Origin: Palsa-504 sp963744575
GTDB taxonomy: Bacteria; Actinomycetota; Actinomycetes; Streptosporangiales; Streptosporangiaceae
Reading direction: 5' to 3'
Assembly (NCBI GenBank): GCA_963744575.1
Contig: CAVUUF010000014.1
Span: forward strand, 372,001 to 436,000
Length of the DNA stretch: 64,000 nt
The translations under genes were made by a program, and so were the position numbers. Numbering within the stretch: the stretch's first letter is position 1; each line of letters begins with the position of its first letter. This document shows positions 8,745 to 17,140 of the stretch, in pieces. The notes under the pieces are model-generated. The model saw only the letters and a program-made list of their open reading frames with translations, ran no database searches and was not told the DNA's origin.

Positions 8745-9002
8745 CTAGATCTTGTCGTGCTCCTGGAGGAAGGCGCGGAACTCATCGATGGCAGCGTCCT
8801 CGTCCGGGCCCAGGTCCGGAGCCACGGCCATCTCGGTGCCGGTCCAGTAGGCGCCGGAGTAATCACCGCCGTCGGCCGGGGGCACCAAGAGGTGATGGTG
8901 CGCGATCTTGATGTGGTCGCGCACCTGCTGCCACGAGACGCCGGGCGGCACCAGGCCGATCGCGGGCGGGCCTGCGTCGTCGAATTCCAGGTCCTCGAGC
9001 AC
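8745..9002 (-). CDS. Small protein of unknown function, last gene of the transporter operon
   Basis: An 85-residue acidic protein beginning MLEDLEFDDAGPPAIGLVPP with a GTG start three bases after a GGGAGG site. It contains IKIAHHHLLVPP and many Asp/Glu residues and ends FLQEHDKI. There is no signal peptide, membrane segment or recognised motif. It lies 26 bases after the second permease gene on the same strand and runs convergently to the ATPase gene, so it is probably translated from the transporter operon. A role linked to substrate use is only a guess. Confidence 0.6.
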   Translation of the reverse strand: MLEDLEFDDAGPPAIGLVPPGVSWQQVRDHIKIAHHHLLVPPADGGDYSGAYWTGTEMAVAPDLGPDEDAAIDEFRAFLQEHDKI

Positions 9003-9028
9003 GTGCCTCCCTTTGGGGTCCTAGCCGG

Positions 9029-9970
9029 TCAGCCTTCGCCGCCCGCGATCGTGCTAAGGGCATCGATCCGGCTGCCCCGCTCGCCGCGGGTCATGAAGCG
9101 ATAGCCGAGGTAGCCGATGATCGCGATGACGAACGACATGACCAGCATGATCGTGCCGAGCGCATTCAGCGCGGGGCCGCCGTTGCCGCCCCGCTGCTGC
9201 GAGTAGATGTACACCGACATCGGCGTGTTACCGGCGTTGGAGCTCAGCAGGTCGACCAGGACGAAGTCATCGATGACGCCGGAGAAGACCAGGACCGCGC
9301 TGGCGAAGATGGCGGGGCTGAGCAGGGGCCACAGGACCCGGTAGGTGACCTGCCACGGGGTGGCGCCGAGGTCGGCCGCCGCCTCCTCGTACTGCCTGCC
9401 CAGCGTCACCAGCCTGGCCTGCACGATCAGGGCCGGCCAGCTGACGTTCCAGGTGACCAGGGCCAGGACCTCCGCCAGCGAGCCCAGGCCGACGACCGTG
9501 AACAGCTGGGTGAACACGAAGAACATCGCGACGCCGAAGATCAGCTCAGGGATGACGAAGGAGAGGATCATCGCGAAGTTGGCCGAGGAGGCGGTGTAGC
9601 CGCGCCACCGGTTGATCCCGAGCGCGAACGCGACGCCGAGCGGCACGGTGATCAGGGTCACGTAGACCGCCAGCCGGACGGTCTGGACCACGGCGGCGTG
9701 CAGGTTCGGATCGTGCAGCACCGAGTTCACCGGGTCGGCGAAATACCACCGCCAGGAGAAGCCCTGCCAGACGCTCTGCGACCTTCCGTCGTTGAAGGAG
9801 AACAGCACCGCGAGCCCGACGGGCACCAGTGACCAGATCAGGTAGAGCCAGGTGAATCCCTCAAGGAACCAGGGATGCCGCCACGGGTTGCGGCGCGGCC
9901 GCAGCCTGCCGGGCCTCGTCCGGGCCACGGCGGGCTGCCCGGGCGGGGTCTTCGCCACGGCCGTCGTCAT
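9029..9970 (-). CDS. ABC transporter permease, PotC type
   Basis: A 313-residue inner-membrane permease. Six hydrophobic segments are visible, the first at LEGFTWLYLIWSLVPVGLAV. The cytoplasmic ATPase-contact loop is EEAAADLGATPWQVTYRVLWP (EAA motif). The ATG start overlaps the stop of the other permease gene (ATGA), so the two are translationally coupled and presumably form the heterodimeric channel. Family members import polyamines, iron or small organic compounds with a PotD-like binding protein. Confidence 0.9.
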   Translation of the reverse strand: MTTAVAKTPPGQPAVARTRPGRLRPRRNPWRHPWFLEGFTWLYLIWSLVPVGLAVLFSFNDGRSQSVWQGFSWRWYFADPVNSVLHDPNLHAAVVQTVRLAVYVTLITVPLGVAFALGINRWRGYTASSANFAMILSFVIPELIFGVAMFFVFTQLFTVVGLGSLAEVLALVTWNVSWPALIVQARLVTLGRQYEEAAADLGATPWQVTYRVLWPLLSPAIFASAVLVFSGVIDDFVLVDLLSSNAGNTPMSVYIYSQQRGGNGGPALNALGTIMLVMSFVIAIIGYLGYRFMTRGERGSRIDALSTIAGGEG

Positions 9971-10911
9971 GCCGCCCTCCGCGAGGAGCGGTTGGTCGCC
10001 ACGACGTAATAGATCATGGGGGCGACCAGCACCAGCAGGAACAGCAGCGAGAAGACCGCGCCCTGGCCCTCGAGCACCCCGCCCGAGGAGTTCAGCTGAT
10101 CGTCGATCACGTTGCCGAACATCGTGGTTCCCGCGGTACCGGACAGCAACTGGTTGGTGAAGTAGTCACCCAGCATGGGGAGCACCGTGATCAGCATCCC
10201 GGTCATGATCGCCTGCCTGGACAGCGGCAACGTGACCCGGACGAAGGTGCGGACCCGGCCCAGGCCGAGATCACGGCCGGCTTCGATCAGCGCCGGGTCG
10301 ATGCGGTCCAGGCCCGCGTAGAGCACCAGGATCAGGTAGGGGATGTAGCCGTAGACCAGGCCGAGCACGACCGTTATCCCCAGTCCGCCCAGCCAGTTGA
10401 CCGGCTGGCTGACCAGGTGCAGGAAGGTCAGCGCCTTGTTCACATATCCGTTGGTCTGCAGCAGGTCGATCCAGGCCAGCATGCGCATCATGTAGCTGAT
10501 CCAGAACGGCGCGATGAGCAGGATCAGGAACAGCGCCTTGCGCCGGCCGGCGAACCTGGCCACGAAATACGCGGCCGGATAGGCGATCAGCAGCGCGATC
10601 AGCGAGGCGAGGGCCACGTAGACGAGCGTCCTGAGGATGATCGGGCCGACGAACGCGGACGCGCCGGCCACGTCGCGCCACGCCGCGGTGAAGTTGGCGG
10701 AGCTCCAGTTCAGCGGGTTCCACACCGCGACCGGGGTGCCGAATACGTTCAGCTGGCCGGCCGCGATGGCGACGATCGCGTAGAAGGGCACGATGAACAG
10801 CAGCGCGAGCCAGATGACGCCCGGGGCAGCGAGCGCCGCCCAGAACAGCTTGTGCGGCTCTCTCTGCCGGTTCCGCCGACCGGAGCCTACGAGCTCTTGG
10901 CCTGCAGCCAC
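9967..10911 (-). CDS. ABC transporter permease, PotB type
   Basis: A 314-residue permease with six membrane segments, starting with FWAALAAPGVIWLALLFIVP. The EAA loop is EAGRDLGLGRVRTFVRVTLP. The start is taken at GTG 10909-10911, five bases after a GGGAG site; this start lies inside the 3' end of the binding-protein gene (overlap of 25 bases), consistent with coupling. It pairs with the PotC-like permease whose start overlaps its stop. Confidence 0.88.
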   Translation of the reverse strand: MAAGQELVGSGRRNRQREPHKLFWAALAAPGVIWLALLFIVPFYAIVAIAAGQLNVFGTPVAVWNPLNWSSANFTAAWRDVAGASAFVGPIILRTLVYVALASLIALLIAYPAAYFVARFAGRRKALFLILLIAPFWISYMMRMLAWIDLLQTNGYVNKALTFLHLVSQPVNWLGGLGITVVLGLVYGYIPYLILVLYAGLDRIDPALIEAGRDLGLGRVRTFVRVTLPLSRQAIMTGMLITVLPMLGDYFTNQLLSGTAGTTMFGNVIDDQLNSSGGVLEGQGAVFSLLFLLVLVAPMIYYVVATNRSSRRAA

Positions 10912-12158
10912 GCCTGCTCCCACAACGCGTTCGCCGTCACCGGGATCTGCAGCTCCATGACCCCGCGCCTGAAGTACGAGGGGAGCACCACCGTGGACAT
11001 CAGGCTGGGCGGCAGCAACTGCTCGGCGACCAGGCGCTTCGGGGTGACGCCGTTGATGGGCTGCATGTAGCCGTTGAAGCTGATGTTCGTCAGGACGTTG
11101 CTGATGTCCAGCATGTAGTTGAGGAACAGGTGGGCGAGCACCGGGTTCGGCGCGCCGCGGAGCACCGTGATGGTGTCGTTGCCGACCGGGCCGCGGCCGT
11201 CGGGCGGGAACCAGTAGCCGACGACGTCGACGCTGACTCCCTTCGGCATGTAGGAGGCCGCCGTGGCCATGTCTCCTGACCAGGCGTGATGGATCCAGGT
11301 CTGGCCGCTCGGGATTTCGGTGTAGTCGTTGTTGTCGACGTGCACGTTGGTCAGCCGGGCCAGGTCCTGGAGGCTCTGCCCAGCCGTCGCGATCTGGTTC
11401 GGGTCCGTCGTGTTGAGGTTGAAGATCCCGTTCTTCATCAGCCCGAGGCTGATCGACTCCCGCGCGTCGTCGAGTATCGCGACCCGGTTCTTGTACTTGG
11501 CCTGCCAGGGCATCGCCCACGGATTCGCCATCGTGTACGGGTTCTCGTCGACGTGATCCTTACGCCAGGCGATGCCGGTGGTGTAGATGGTGTAGGGCAC
11601 CGTGTACTGCCACTTGCCGTCGTAGAACGGGTTGGCGAAGTCCGTCCACGCCTGGCTGATGTTCGGGATGTAGCCGTGGTTGAGCGGCTGGATCAGCTTC
11701 CCGTACACCAGCTGCCCCATGACGTCCACGGTGGGAAAGAACACGTCGAAGCCGAGCTTGCCGCTGCGCAGCTTGGCCAGCGCGTCGTCCATGTTCTCGA
11801 ACGTGGTCACCTCGACCTTGCAGTGGTACTTCTTGCCGAAGGCCTTCAGGCAGTCGGGATTTATGTAGGCCACCCAGTTGAACAGGCGCAGCGTGGCGTT
11901 CTGCTCCGGAGCCAGCCCGCTCTTTATCGCCTGGTTGCCGTCAAAGAGCGGCCAGGTCACCGCGTCGTTCGGCCGGGGCAGCGGGACTCCGCCAGTGGTC
12001 TGGGCTCCGGACGTGCTGGCGGTCTTGCCTGAACTGCAGCCCGCCAGCGAGCCAGCGCCGGCGGCCAGCAGCCCGGCGACCGCGCCCTGCTTGAGGAAAC
12101 CGCGACGGGATAGCCCGCCGCCGCTCCTGTCTTCCGTCCAGCCTTCTCGTGGGTGCAT
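10887..12158 (-). CDS. Tat-exported substrate-binding lipoprotein of an ABC transporter (PotD-like)
   Basis: A 423-residue extracytoplasmic binding protein. The N-terminus carries a twin-arginine signal (LSRRGFLKQ, residues 16-24), a hydrophobic stretch and a lipobox LAGC with acylated Cys41. The mature part shows PotD-like features: RLFNWVAYINPDCLKAFGKK, FENMDDALAKLRSGKLGFDV and the aromatic-lined WQYTVPYTIYTTGIAWR. It should capture a cationic or small organic ligand and deliver it to the permeases coded just downstream. AGAGGTGA lies 7 bases before the ATG. A TetR-type palindrome centred about 47 bases upstream is likely its operator. Confidence 0.9.
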   Translation of the reverse strand: MHPREGWTEDRSGGGLSRRGFLKQGAVAGLLAAGAGSLAGCSSGKTASTSGAQTTGGVPLPRPNDAVTWPLFDGNQAIKSGLAPEQNATLRLFNWVAYINPDCLKAFGKKYHCKVEVTTFENMDDALAKLRSGKLGFDVFFPTVDVMGQLVYGKLIQPLNHGYIPNISQAWTDFANPFYDGKWQYTVPYTIYTTGIAWRKDHVDENPYTMANPWAMPWQAKYKNRVAILDDARESISLGLMKNGIFNLNTTDPNQIATAGQSLQDLARLTNVHVDNNDYTEIPSGQTWIHHAWSGDMATAASYMPKGVSVDVVGYWFPPDGRGPVGNDTITVLRGAPNPVLAHLFLNYMLDISNVLTNISFNGYMQPINGVTPKRLVAEQLLPPSLMSTVVLPSYFRRGVMELQIPVTANALWEQAWLQAKSS

Positions 12159-12197
12159 CCCGGGTCACCTCTTTCGCGGCGGCCGTCGGTCATTCCT

Positions 12198-12213
12198 GAC
12201 TGAACGTTCCGTC
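12198..12213. promoter_or_regulatory. TetR-type operator, site 2
   Basis: GACTGAACGTTCCGTC differs from the perfect palindrome at 13623 by one base. It lies 40 bases upstream of the binding-protein start codon and between that gene and the aminotransferase stop. A promoter here would make the transporter genes a separate unit from the aminotransferase gene. Confidence 0.7.
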
Positions 12214-12238
12214 AATGTGTTCGTGTGCGCCATCCTGG

Positions 12239-13606
12239 TCAGCCTTCGCTTACCGCGCTCAGGGCTCGGGCGAAGGTGGCGAAGTTCGCGACCAGCCGGT
12301 CGATGTCCGCCTCATCATGCTGCACCGAGATCAGCCACTGCTCGATCTTGCCCCACGGCGGCAGGAAGACCCCGCCGTTGTGCTGGTAGAGCCAGTGCGC
12401 GTGACTATACCTGTCGTCGACGCCGAGGAACCCGCGGTAGTTCCGCACCGGCTCGCCGGCGAAGACCACGCAGCCCTTGGCGCCGGCCGTGACCACGTGC
12501 GCGGTCAGCCCGTTCTCCTCGATGGCGCGCTGGATGCCGGCGGCGGCGCGCTGGCGCAGGCGCTCGATCCGCTGGTAGGCCTGCGGCGTGGCCACCTCGG
12601 TGAGCATGGCCCGGGTCGCCGCCATGGCCAGCGGGTTCCCGTTGAAGGTGCCCACCATCTCATAGCCGCCGCTGGCCACGTGCTCCATGACCGCGGCGGT
12701 GCCGCCGATGGCGGCCACGGAGACGCCGCCGCCGAGCGACTTGGCCAGGGTGATCAGGTCGGGCTGGACGTTCTCGCTCTGGGTCACGCCGCCCGGGCCG
12801 ACGGTCAGGCCGGTCTTGACCTCGTCGAAGGTGAGCAGCGCGCCGTGGTCGCGGAGCAAGGTCCTGAGCTCGGCCAGGTAGCCGGGCTCCGGCTTGATGA
12901 TGCCGGCGTTCATCATCACCGGTTCGATGATCATCCCCGCGACCTGGCCCCGGTGCTCGTCCAGGAGGCGGGCCACGCTTCCGGTGTCGCTGAAGCTCGC
13001 GATCAGCGTCAGGTCGGTGATGGCTTTGGGGATACCCGAAGACGAGGGGGCGCTGGCCGGTTGGTCCGGGGGGCCCGCGTCTTCCCCGTCGGGGGCGACG
13101 GAGACCTGGACCGAGTCGTGGTGGCCGTGGTAGCAGCCCTCGATCTTGATGATCAGGTCCCGCCCGGTGATCGAGCGCATGAGGTGGACGGCGTCCATGG
13201 TGGCTTCGGTGCCTGAGTTGGCGAAACGCCATCGCGGCAGGCCGAAACGGCGGGCGAGCTCGGTCGCCACGGTGACGGCGTCCGGCGTCGGCTGGGCGAA
13301 GTGGGTGCCGTTGCGGGCTTGCTCGCCGATGGCCCTGGCGATGGCCGGGTGGGCGTGGCCGGCCAGCGCGGCGCCGTAGCCGCCGTGCAGGTCGACGTAC
13401 TCGTTGCCGTCGACGTCCCAGATCTTCGAGCCGCGGCCGCGGCTCAGCCAGACCGGCTGCGGCGCGGTGATCTGCCAGCTCGAGGTGACCCCGCCGGCCA
13501 GGTGCCGCGCGGCCGCCCGGGCCAGTTCGGCGGAGCGGGGCTGGCGGCGGACGAAGATCTCTTCCTGCTCGGCGATGAGCTCTTTGAGCTTGGTATCGGT
13601 GGTCAC
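12239..13606 (-). CDS. Class III aminotransferase, glutamate-1-semialdehyde aminomutase-like
   Basis: A 455-residue PLP enzyme. Family features include the N-terminal substrate region VDGNEYVDLHGGYGAALAGH, the phosphate/cofactor segment NSGTEATMDAVHLMR with aromatic stacking in EGCYHGHHD, the Asp pairing with PLP nitrogen in LLTFDEVKTG, and the Schiff-base Lys in TLAKSLGGG. The gene is not a haem gene by context: it precedes the transporter operon and shares its operator, so it probably transaminates the imported amine or amino acid. The start is taken at GTG 13604-13606, six bases after a GGGAG site. An upstream ATG at 13619-13621 would run almost into the operator. Confidence 0.85.
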   Translation of the reverse strand: MTTDTKLKELIAEQEEIFVRRQPRSAELARAAARHLAGGVTSSWQITAPQPVWLSRGRGSKIWDVDGNEYVDLHGGYGAALAGHAHPAIARAIGEQARNGTHFAQPTPDAVTVATELARRFGLPRWRFANSGTEATMDAVHLMRSITGRDLIIKIEGCYHGHHDSVQVSVAPDGEDAGPPDQPASAPSSSGIPKAITDLTLIASFSDTGSVARLLDEHRGQVAGMIIEPVMMNAGIIKPEPGYLAELRTLLRDHGALLTFDEVKTGLTVGPGGVTQSENVQPDLITLAKSLGGGVSVAAIGGTAAVMEHVASGGYEMVGTFNGNPLAMAATRAMLTEVATPQAYQRIERLRQRAAAGIQRAIEENGLTAHVVTAGAKGCVVFAGEPVRNYRGFLGVDDRYSHAHWLYQHNGGVFLPPWGKIEQWLISVQHDEADIDRLVANFATFARALSAVSEG

Positions 13607-13622
13607 GGAGACTCCCAGCATT

Positions 13623-13638
13623 GACTGAACGTTCAGTC
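13623..13638. promoter_or_regulatory. TetR-type operator, site 3
   Basis: GACTGAACGTTCAGTC is a perfect 16-base palindrome, 17 bases before the aminotransferase start. It is the best copy of the three and probably reflects the consensus. Confidence 0.75.
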
Positions 13639-13753
13639 TAAGCCTCAGGCGCCAGGCGGGCAAGGGCCGCGGCGGAAGCGACTGGGGTGGGCCGGACCCG
13701 GGTGCGAAAAACAGCGGGCAGGGGTTGACCGGAGGGTGTGACGGAGTTAACTT

Positions 13754-13790
13754 ATCTGTTATTCGGAAATAAAATTTCACAATACGGAAG
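13754..13790. promoter_or_regulatory. IclR-type tandem operator upstream of the purine permease
   Basis: Two matches to TTTCCGTATACGGAAA lie 21 bases apart. The better one is TTTCACAATACGGAAG at 13775-13790; the other is at 13754-13769, ending in CGGAAA. The same motif recurs before iclR, hyi, uricase and xdh. The surrounding 60 bases are strikingly AT-rich for this genome, as expected for a promoter. The permease start is 58 bases downstream. Confidence 0.65.
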
Positions 13791-13847
13791 AAATAATAGG
13801 AGCCGCTGCGGAACGCGCAACCGGCTGATAGCCCGACTGGAGCTGTG

Positions 13848-15284
13848 ATGTCACTGACCAACGCACCCGAAGCCGGCGCCCCCGAGAGGCCGCCGGTCCA
13901 CCCGGTGGACGAGGTGCTGCCCGCGCCCAGGCTGTTCATCCTGGGCCTGCAGCACCTGTTCATCATGTACGCGGGCGCCGTGGCGGTGCCGCTCATCGTC
14001 GGCGGCGCGCTCGGCCTGCCGACGTCCACGATCGGACTGCTGGTCAACGCCGACCTGTTCGTGTCCGGCATCGCGACGGTGATCCAGAGCGTCGGCATCG
14101 GCAAGATCTTCGGGGTGCGGCTGCCCGTGGTGGCCGGCGCGACGTTCACCGTGCTCAGCCCGATGATCATCATCGCGCAGAAGTACGGGCTGCCCGCGGT
14201 GTACGGGGCCATGCTCTGCTCCGGGGTGTTCGGCCTGCTCATCGCGAAACCGTTCTCGATGCTGATCCGGTTCTTCCCGCCGCTGGTGGCCGGCACGGTC
14301 ATCTGCGTGATCGGCCTGTCGCTGATCGGCGCGGACGTCAGCCTCATCGCCGGGGACGACCCGGCGGCCAAGAACTACGGGCAGGTCTCGCACATCGCGC
14401 TGGCCGGGCTGGTGATGCTGCTCATCGTGGTGATCACCCGGTGCTTCCGCGGCTTCATCAGCCAGATCGCGGTGCTGCTCTCCATCGCGATCGGCACGCT
14501 GGTGGCCTGGCCGATGCACCTGCTGAACTTCTCCAGCGCAAGCGCCGCCAAGTGGGTCGGCTTCAGCGGGTTCTTCCGGTTCGGCCACCCGAAGTTCGAG
14601 GCGGCGGCGATCATCTCGATGTGCATCGTGATGCTGGTGACCTACACCGAGTCAACCGCCGACATGCTGGCCGTCTCCGAGATGGTCGACAAGAAGCTCT
14701 CCCCCTCCGACCTGGCCCGCGGCCTGGCCACCGACGGCCTGTCGGCGGTGCTGGCCGGGTTCCTGAACTCCTTCCCCGACACGGCCTTCGCGGAGAACGT
14801 CGGCCTGGTCGGGCTGACCCGGGTGCGCAGCCGGTGGGTGGTCACCACCTGCGGCGTCATGCTGATCCTGCTCGGGCTGCTGCCGAAGATCGGCCAGGTG
14901 GTCGCCAGCGTGCCGGGACCGGTCATCGGCGGCGCCGCGACCGTGATGTTCGCGATGGTCACCGCGGTCGGCATCCAGACCCTGCACAAGGTGAACTTCG
15001 AGGGCAACAACAACCTGCTGATCGTGGCGGTGTCGCTGGCGGCGGGCCTGCTCCCGGCCGTGGCGCCGAGCTTCTACGAGCACTTCCCCAACAACTTCCA
15101 GGTCATCTTCGGGTCCAGCATCACCTCCACGGTGATCGTGGTGTTCACCCTGAACATCGTGTTCAACCACTGGTCGTGGCGGCGCCAGGGCACCGAGTCG
15201 GCGGTCGAGGTCGCGGTGCGCGAGGGCGCGGTCGCGGTGAACGTCCCGGATGATGGCGTCGAGGACGGGGATAACCAGTACTGA
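13848..15284 (+). CDS. NCS2 family purine (xanthine/uric acid) permease
   Basis: A 478-residue membrane protein with about 14 hydrophobic segments. It opens with LFILGLQHLFIMYAGAVAVP, the first transmembrane helix typical of nucleobase:cation symporters of the NCS2 group. The substrate-site helices carry TESTADMLAVSEM and NSFPDTAFAENVGLVGLTRV, where the first Glu and the NxGxxxxT-type motif match the xanthine/urate branch (PbuX, PucJ/PucK, UacT) rather than uracil permeases. It probably imports xanthine or urate for the downstream pathway. ATG 13848 follows GGAG at suitable spacing; GTG 13845 is adjacent. It is convergent with iclR. Confidence 0.9.
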   Translation: MSLTNAPEAGAPERPPVHPVDEVLPAPRLFILGLQHLFIMYAGAVAVPLIVGGALGLPTSTIGLLVNADLFVSGIATVIQSVGIGKIFGVRLPVVAGATFTVLSPMIIIAQKYGLPAVYGAMLCSGVFGLLIAKPFSMLIRFFPPLVAGTVICVIGLSLIGADVSLIAGDDPAAKNYGQVSHIALAGLVMLLIVVITRCFRGFISQIAVLLSIAIGTLVAWPMHLLNFSSASAAKWVGFSGFFRFGHPKFEAAAIISMCIVMLVTYTESTADMLAVSEMVDKKLSPSDLARGLATDGLSAVLAGFLNSFPDTAFAENVGLVGLTRVRSRWVVTTCGVMLILLGLLPKIGQVVASVPGPVIGGAATVMFAMVTAVGIQTLHKVNFEGNNNLLIVAVSLAAGLLPAVAPSFYEHFPNNFQVIFGSSITSTVIVVFTLNIVFNHWSWRRQGTESAVEVAVREGAVAVNVPDDGVEDGDNQY

Positions 15285-15333
15285 CGCGAGAGATACCGAG
15301 CGCGAGAGGGCGTGGGCGATGAGCGCAGGCGGC

Positions 15334-16137
15334 TCAGCCCGCGCCCTCGGCGGCGATGGTCTCGGAGATCTCCCGCGCGGTGCGCTTGAGCGCGGGCACG
15401 ATGCGGGCCGCGGCGTCGTCGGTCATCCGCGCCTGCGGCCCGGACGTGGAGATGGCCAGCAGCCCCGGGGTATCCGGGATGGCGACGGCGAAGCAGCGCA
15501 CGCCGACCTCCTGCTCGCCCTCGTCGACGGCGTAGCCCTGCTTACGGATCACCTCGAGGTGCGCGAGCAGCAGGTCAGGGTCGGTGATCGTGGCCGGGGT
15601 GAAGGCGGGCATGCCGTCCCGCTCGAGCAGCGCGCGCGCCTCGCCGGGCGAGATCTGGGCGAGCAGGGCCTTGCCCACCGCGGTGCAGTGCGGGAGGACC
15701 CGGCGGCCCGGTTCGGTGAACATGCGCATCGAGTGCGCACTGGGCACCTGGGCGATGTAGACGACCTCGTCGCCGTCGAGCATGGCCAGGTTGGCCGTTT
15801 CGCCGGTGAGCCGGACCAGCTGGGCCAGGAACGGCCGCAGCCAGGTGCCGAGCATGCGGCTGGAGATCTCGCCGAGCCTGATAAGCCGCGAGCCCAGCGT
15901 GTACCGCCGGGAGGCCTCCTGCCGGACGTAGCCCCTGTTGACGAGGGTGCGCATCAGCCGGTGAACTGTGGGCAAGGGAAGCCCGGAGACGGTGGAGAGT
16001 TCGGAGAGGCCGAGCGCCCCGCCAGCGTCGGCCAGCATCTCGAGCAGGTCGAAGGCCCGCTCGATGGACTGCACGCCGCCGGCGCCGTTGCGGCCAGGCT
16101 GCGTGCTGGCCTGGATCAAGTCGTTCACGTCTTCCAT
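15334..16137 (-). CDS. IclR family regulator, probable purine/glyoxylate (AllR-like) repressor
   Basis: A 267-residue regulator. The N-terminal winged helix-turn-helix reads SIERAFDLLEMLADAGGALG then LSELSTVSGLPLPTVHRLMR. The C-terminal IclR effector domain contains LPHCTAVGKALLAQI, the conserved ligand-pocket segment, and a Cys in VGVRCFAVAIPD. In Enterobacteria and Streptomyces the IclR protein AllR represses allantoin and glyoxylate genes and is released by allantoin or glyoxylate. Position between the permease and the hyi-gcl operon suggests the same role. The chosen ATG (16135-16137) has no ribosome binding site, so the mRNA may be leaderless. The operator at 16132 overlaps this start, implying autoregulation. 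Confidence 0.85.
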   Translation of the reverse strand: MEDVNDLIQASTQPGRNGAGGVQSIERAFDLLEMLADAGGALGLSELSTVSGLPLPTVHRLMRTLVNRGYVRQEASRRYTLGSRLIRLGEISSRMLGTWLRPFLAQLVRLTGETANLAMLDGDEVVYIAQVPSAHSMRMFTEPGRRVLPHCTAVGKALLAQISPGEARALLERDGMPAFTPATITDPDLLLAHLEVIRKQGYAVDEGEQEVGVRCFAVAIPDTPGLLAISTSGPQARMTDDAAARIVPALKRTAREISETIAAEGAG

Positions 16138-16147
16138 GATACAGAAA
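16132..16147. promoter_or_regulatory. IclR-type operator overlapping the iclR start
   Basis: TTCCATGATACAGAAA matches the palindrome TTTCCGTATACGGAAA at about 11 of 16 positions. It covers the iclR start codon, a position that would give tight autorepression. A weaker half-site (ATTCGCATGACG) follows 21 bases away. Confidence 0.5.
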
Positions 16148-16261
16148 ATACAATTCGCATGACGAGCCAACCCGGGCGGGCGGGCCGTCCGTTCGCCGCC
16201 GCCCGTAAGCTAATGACCGGCACTGGGCGGTTGACGGCGGCTCCGGCTCGGTCTACGCTTA

Positions 16262-16298
16262 ATCCAAGAAGCGGAAGAAAACTTTCAGGATACGGAAA
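16262..16298. promoter_or_regulatory. IclR-type tandem operator upstream of the hyi operon
   Basis: The strong site TTTCAGGATACGGAAA (16283-16298) ends two bases before the hyi start codon. A weaker copy ending CGGAAG lies 21 bases upstream (16262-16277). The spacing of two helical turns is the same as at 13754-13790. Binding would block both the promoter and translation start region of hyi. Confidence 0.65.
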
Positions 16299-16300
16299 AC

Positions 16301-17140
16301 ATGTCAGATCACTTGCTTCCTTATCTGGTCAACTGCTCGCTGCTCTTCACCGAGGAGCCGCTGCTCAGACGGCCGGCCGCGGCCTGCGCCGCGGGGTTCG
16401 GGGCGGTCGAGTTCTGGTGGCCGTTCGAGGCACCGGTGCCCGCCGACCGTGAGGTGGACGCGTTCGCCGCCGCCATCGAGGAGGCCGGCGTGGCGCTGGT
16501 GGGGCTGAACTTCTTCGCCGGCGACCTGGCCGGCCCGGACTGCGGCGTGCTGTCGATCCCCGGCCGCAGCGGGCAGTTCCGCGACAACATCGACGTGGTG
16601 GCAGCCATCGGCGAGCGGCTGGGCGTGCGCGGGTTCAACGCGCTGTACGGGAACCGGGTCGACGGCGTGGACCCGGGCGCACAGGACGAGCTGGCGACGG
16701 AGAGCATCACGCTGGCGGCGAAGGCCGTGGCATCGTTCGGCGGCACGGTGCTGATCGAGCCGGTGAGCGGCCCCAAGCCCTACCCGCTGCGCACGGCGGA
16801 CGACGCGACAGCCGTGCTCAGGCGCGCCCGCGCGGCGGGCGCCGCCAACGTCGGCTTCCTGTGCGACCTGTACCACCTGGCCAGCAACGGCGACGACATC
16901 GACGCCGCGATCGCCGAACACGCTCCGGACGTCGCGCACGTCCAGATCGCCGACGCGCCCGGCCGGGGCGAGCCGGGCAGCGGCCAGCTGGACCTGGACC
17001 GGTACCTGGCCGCGCTGGCGGACCGCGGCTACCGCGGCTGGGTCAGCCTGGAGTACAAGCCGACCAGCACGACCGAGGCCAGCCTGGCCTGGCTGCCTCG
17101 TGAGCGACGCGCCGGGGTTACCGGGAAGGAGCAGTCATGA
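16301..17140 (+). CDS. hyi: Hydroxypyruvate isomerase
   Basis: A 279-residue TIM-barrel sugar-isomerase-like protein (xylose isomerase-like fold). Recognisable segments are GFGAVEFWWPFEAP, the metal/acid residue in TVLIEPVSGPKPYPL, FLCDLYHLASNGDD, HVQIADAPGRGEPGSGQLD and GWVSLEYKP. It interconverts hydroxypyruvate and tartronate semialdehyde, the product of glyoxylate carboligase. It is the first gene of a five-gene operon; its stop overlaps the next start (ATGA). Length is typical (about 260 residues plus a short C-terminal tail). The operator ends just before the ATG. Confidence 0.88.
   Translation: MSDHLLPYLVNCSLLFTEEPLLRRPAAACAAGFGAVEFWWPFEAPVPADREVDAFAAAIEEAGVALVGLNFFAGDLAGPDCGVLSIPGRSGQFRDNIDVVAAIGERLGVRGFNALYGNRVDGVDPGAQDELATESITLAAKAVASFGGTVLIEPVSGPKPYPLRTADDATAVLRRARAAGAANVGFLCDLYHLASNGDDIDAAIAEHAPDVAHVQIADAPGRGEPGSGQLDLDRYLAALADRGYRGWVSLEYKPTSTTEASLAWLPRERRAGVTGKEQS

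Noticed and set aside
12239..14371. A long reverse frame extending the aminotransferase by 255 codons upstream
   Set aside because: The extension runs through the operator and antisense to the NCS2 permease gene; homology begins only after the GTG at 13606.
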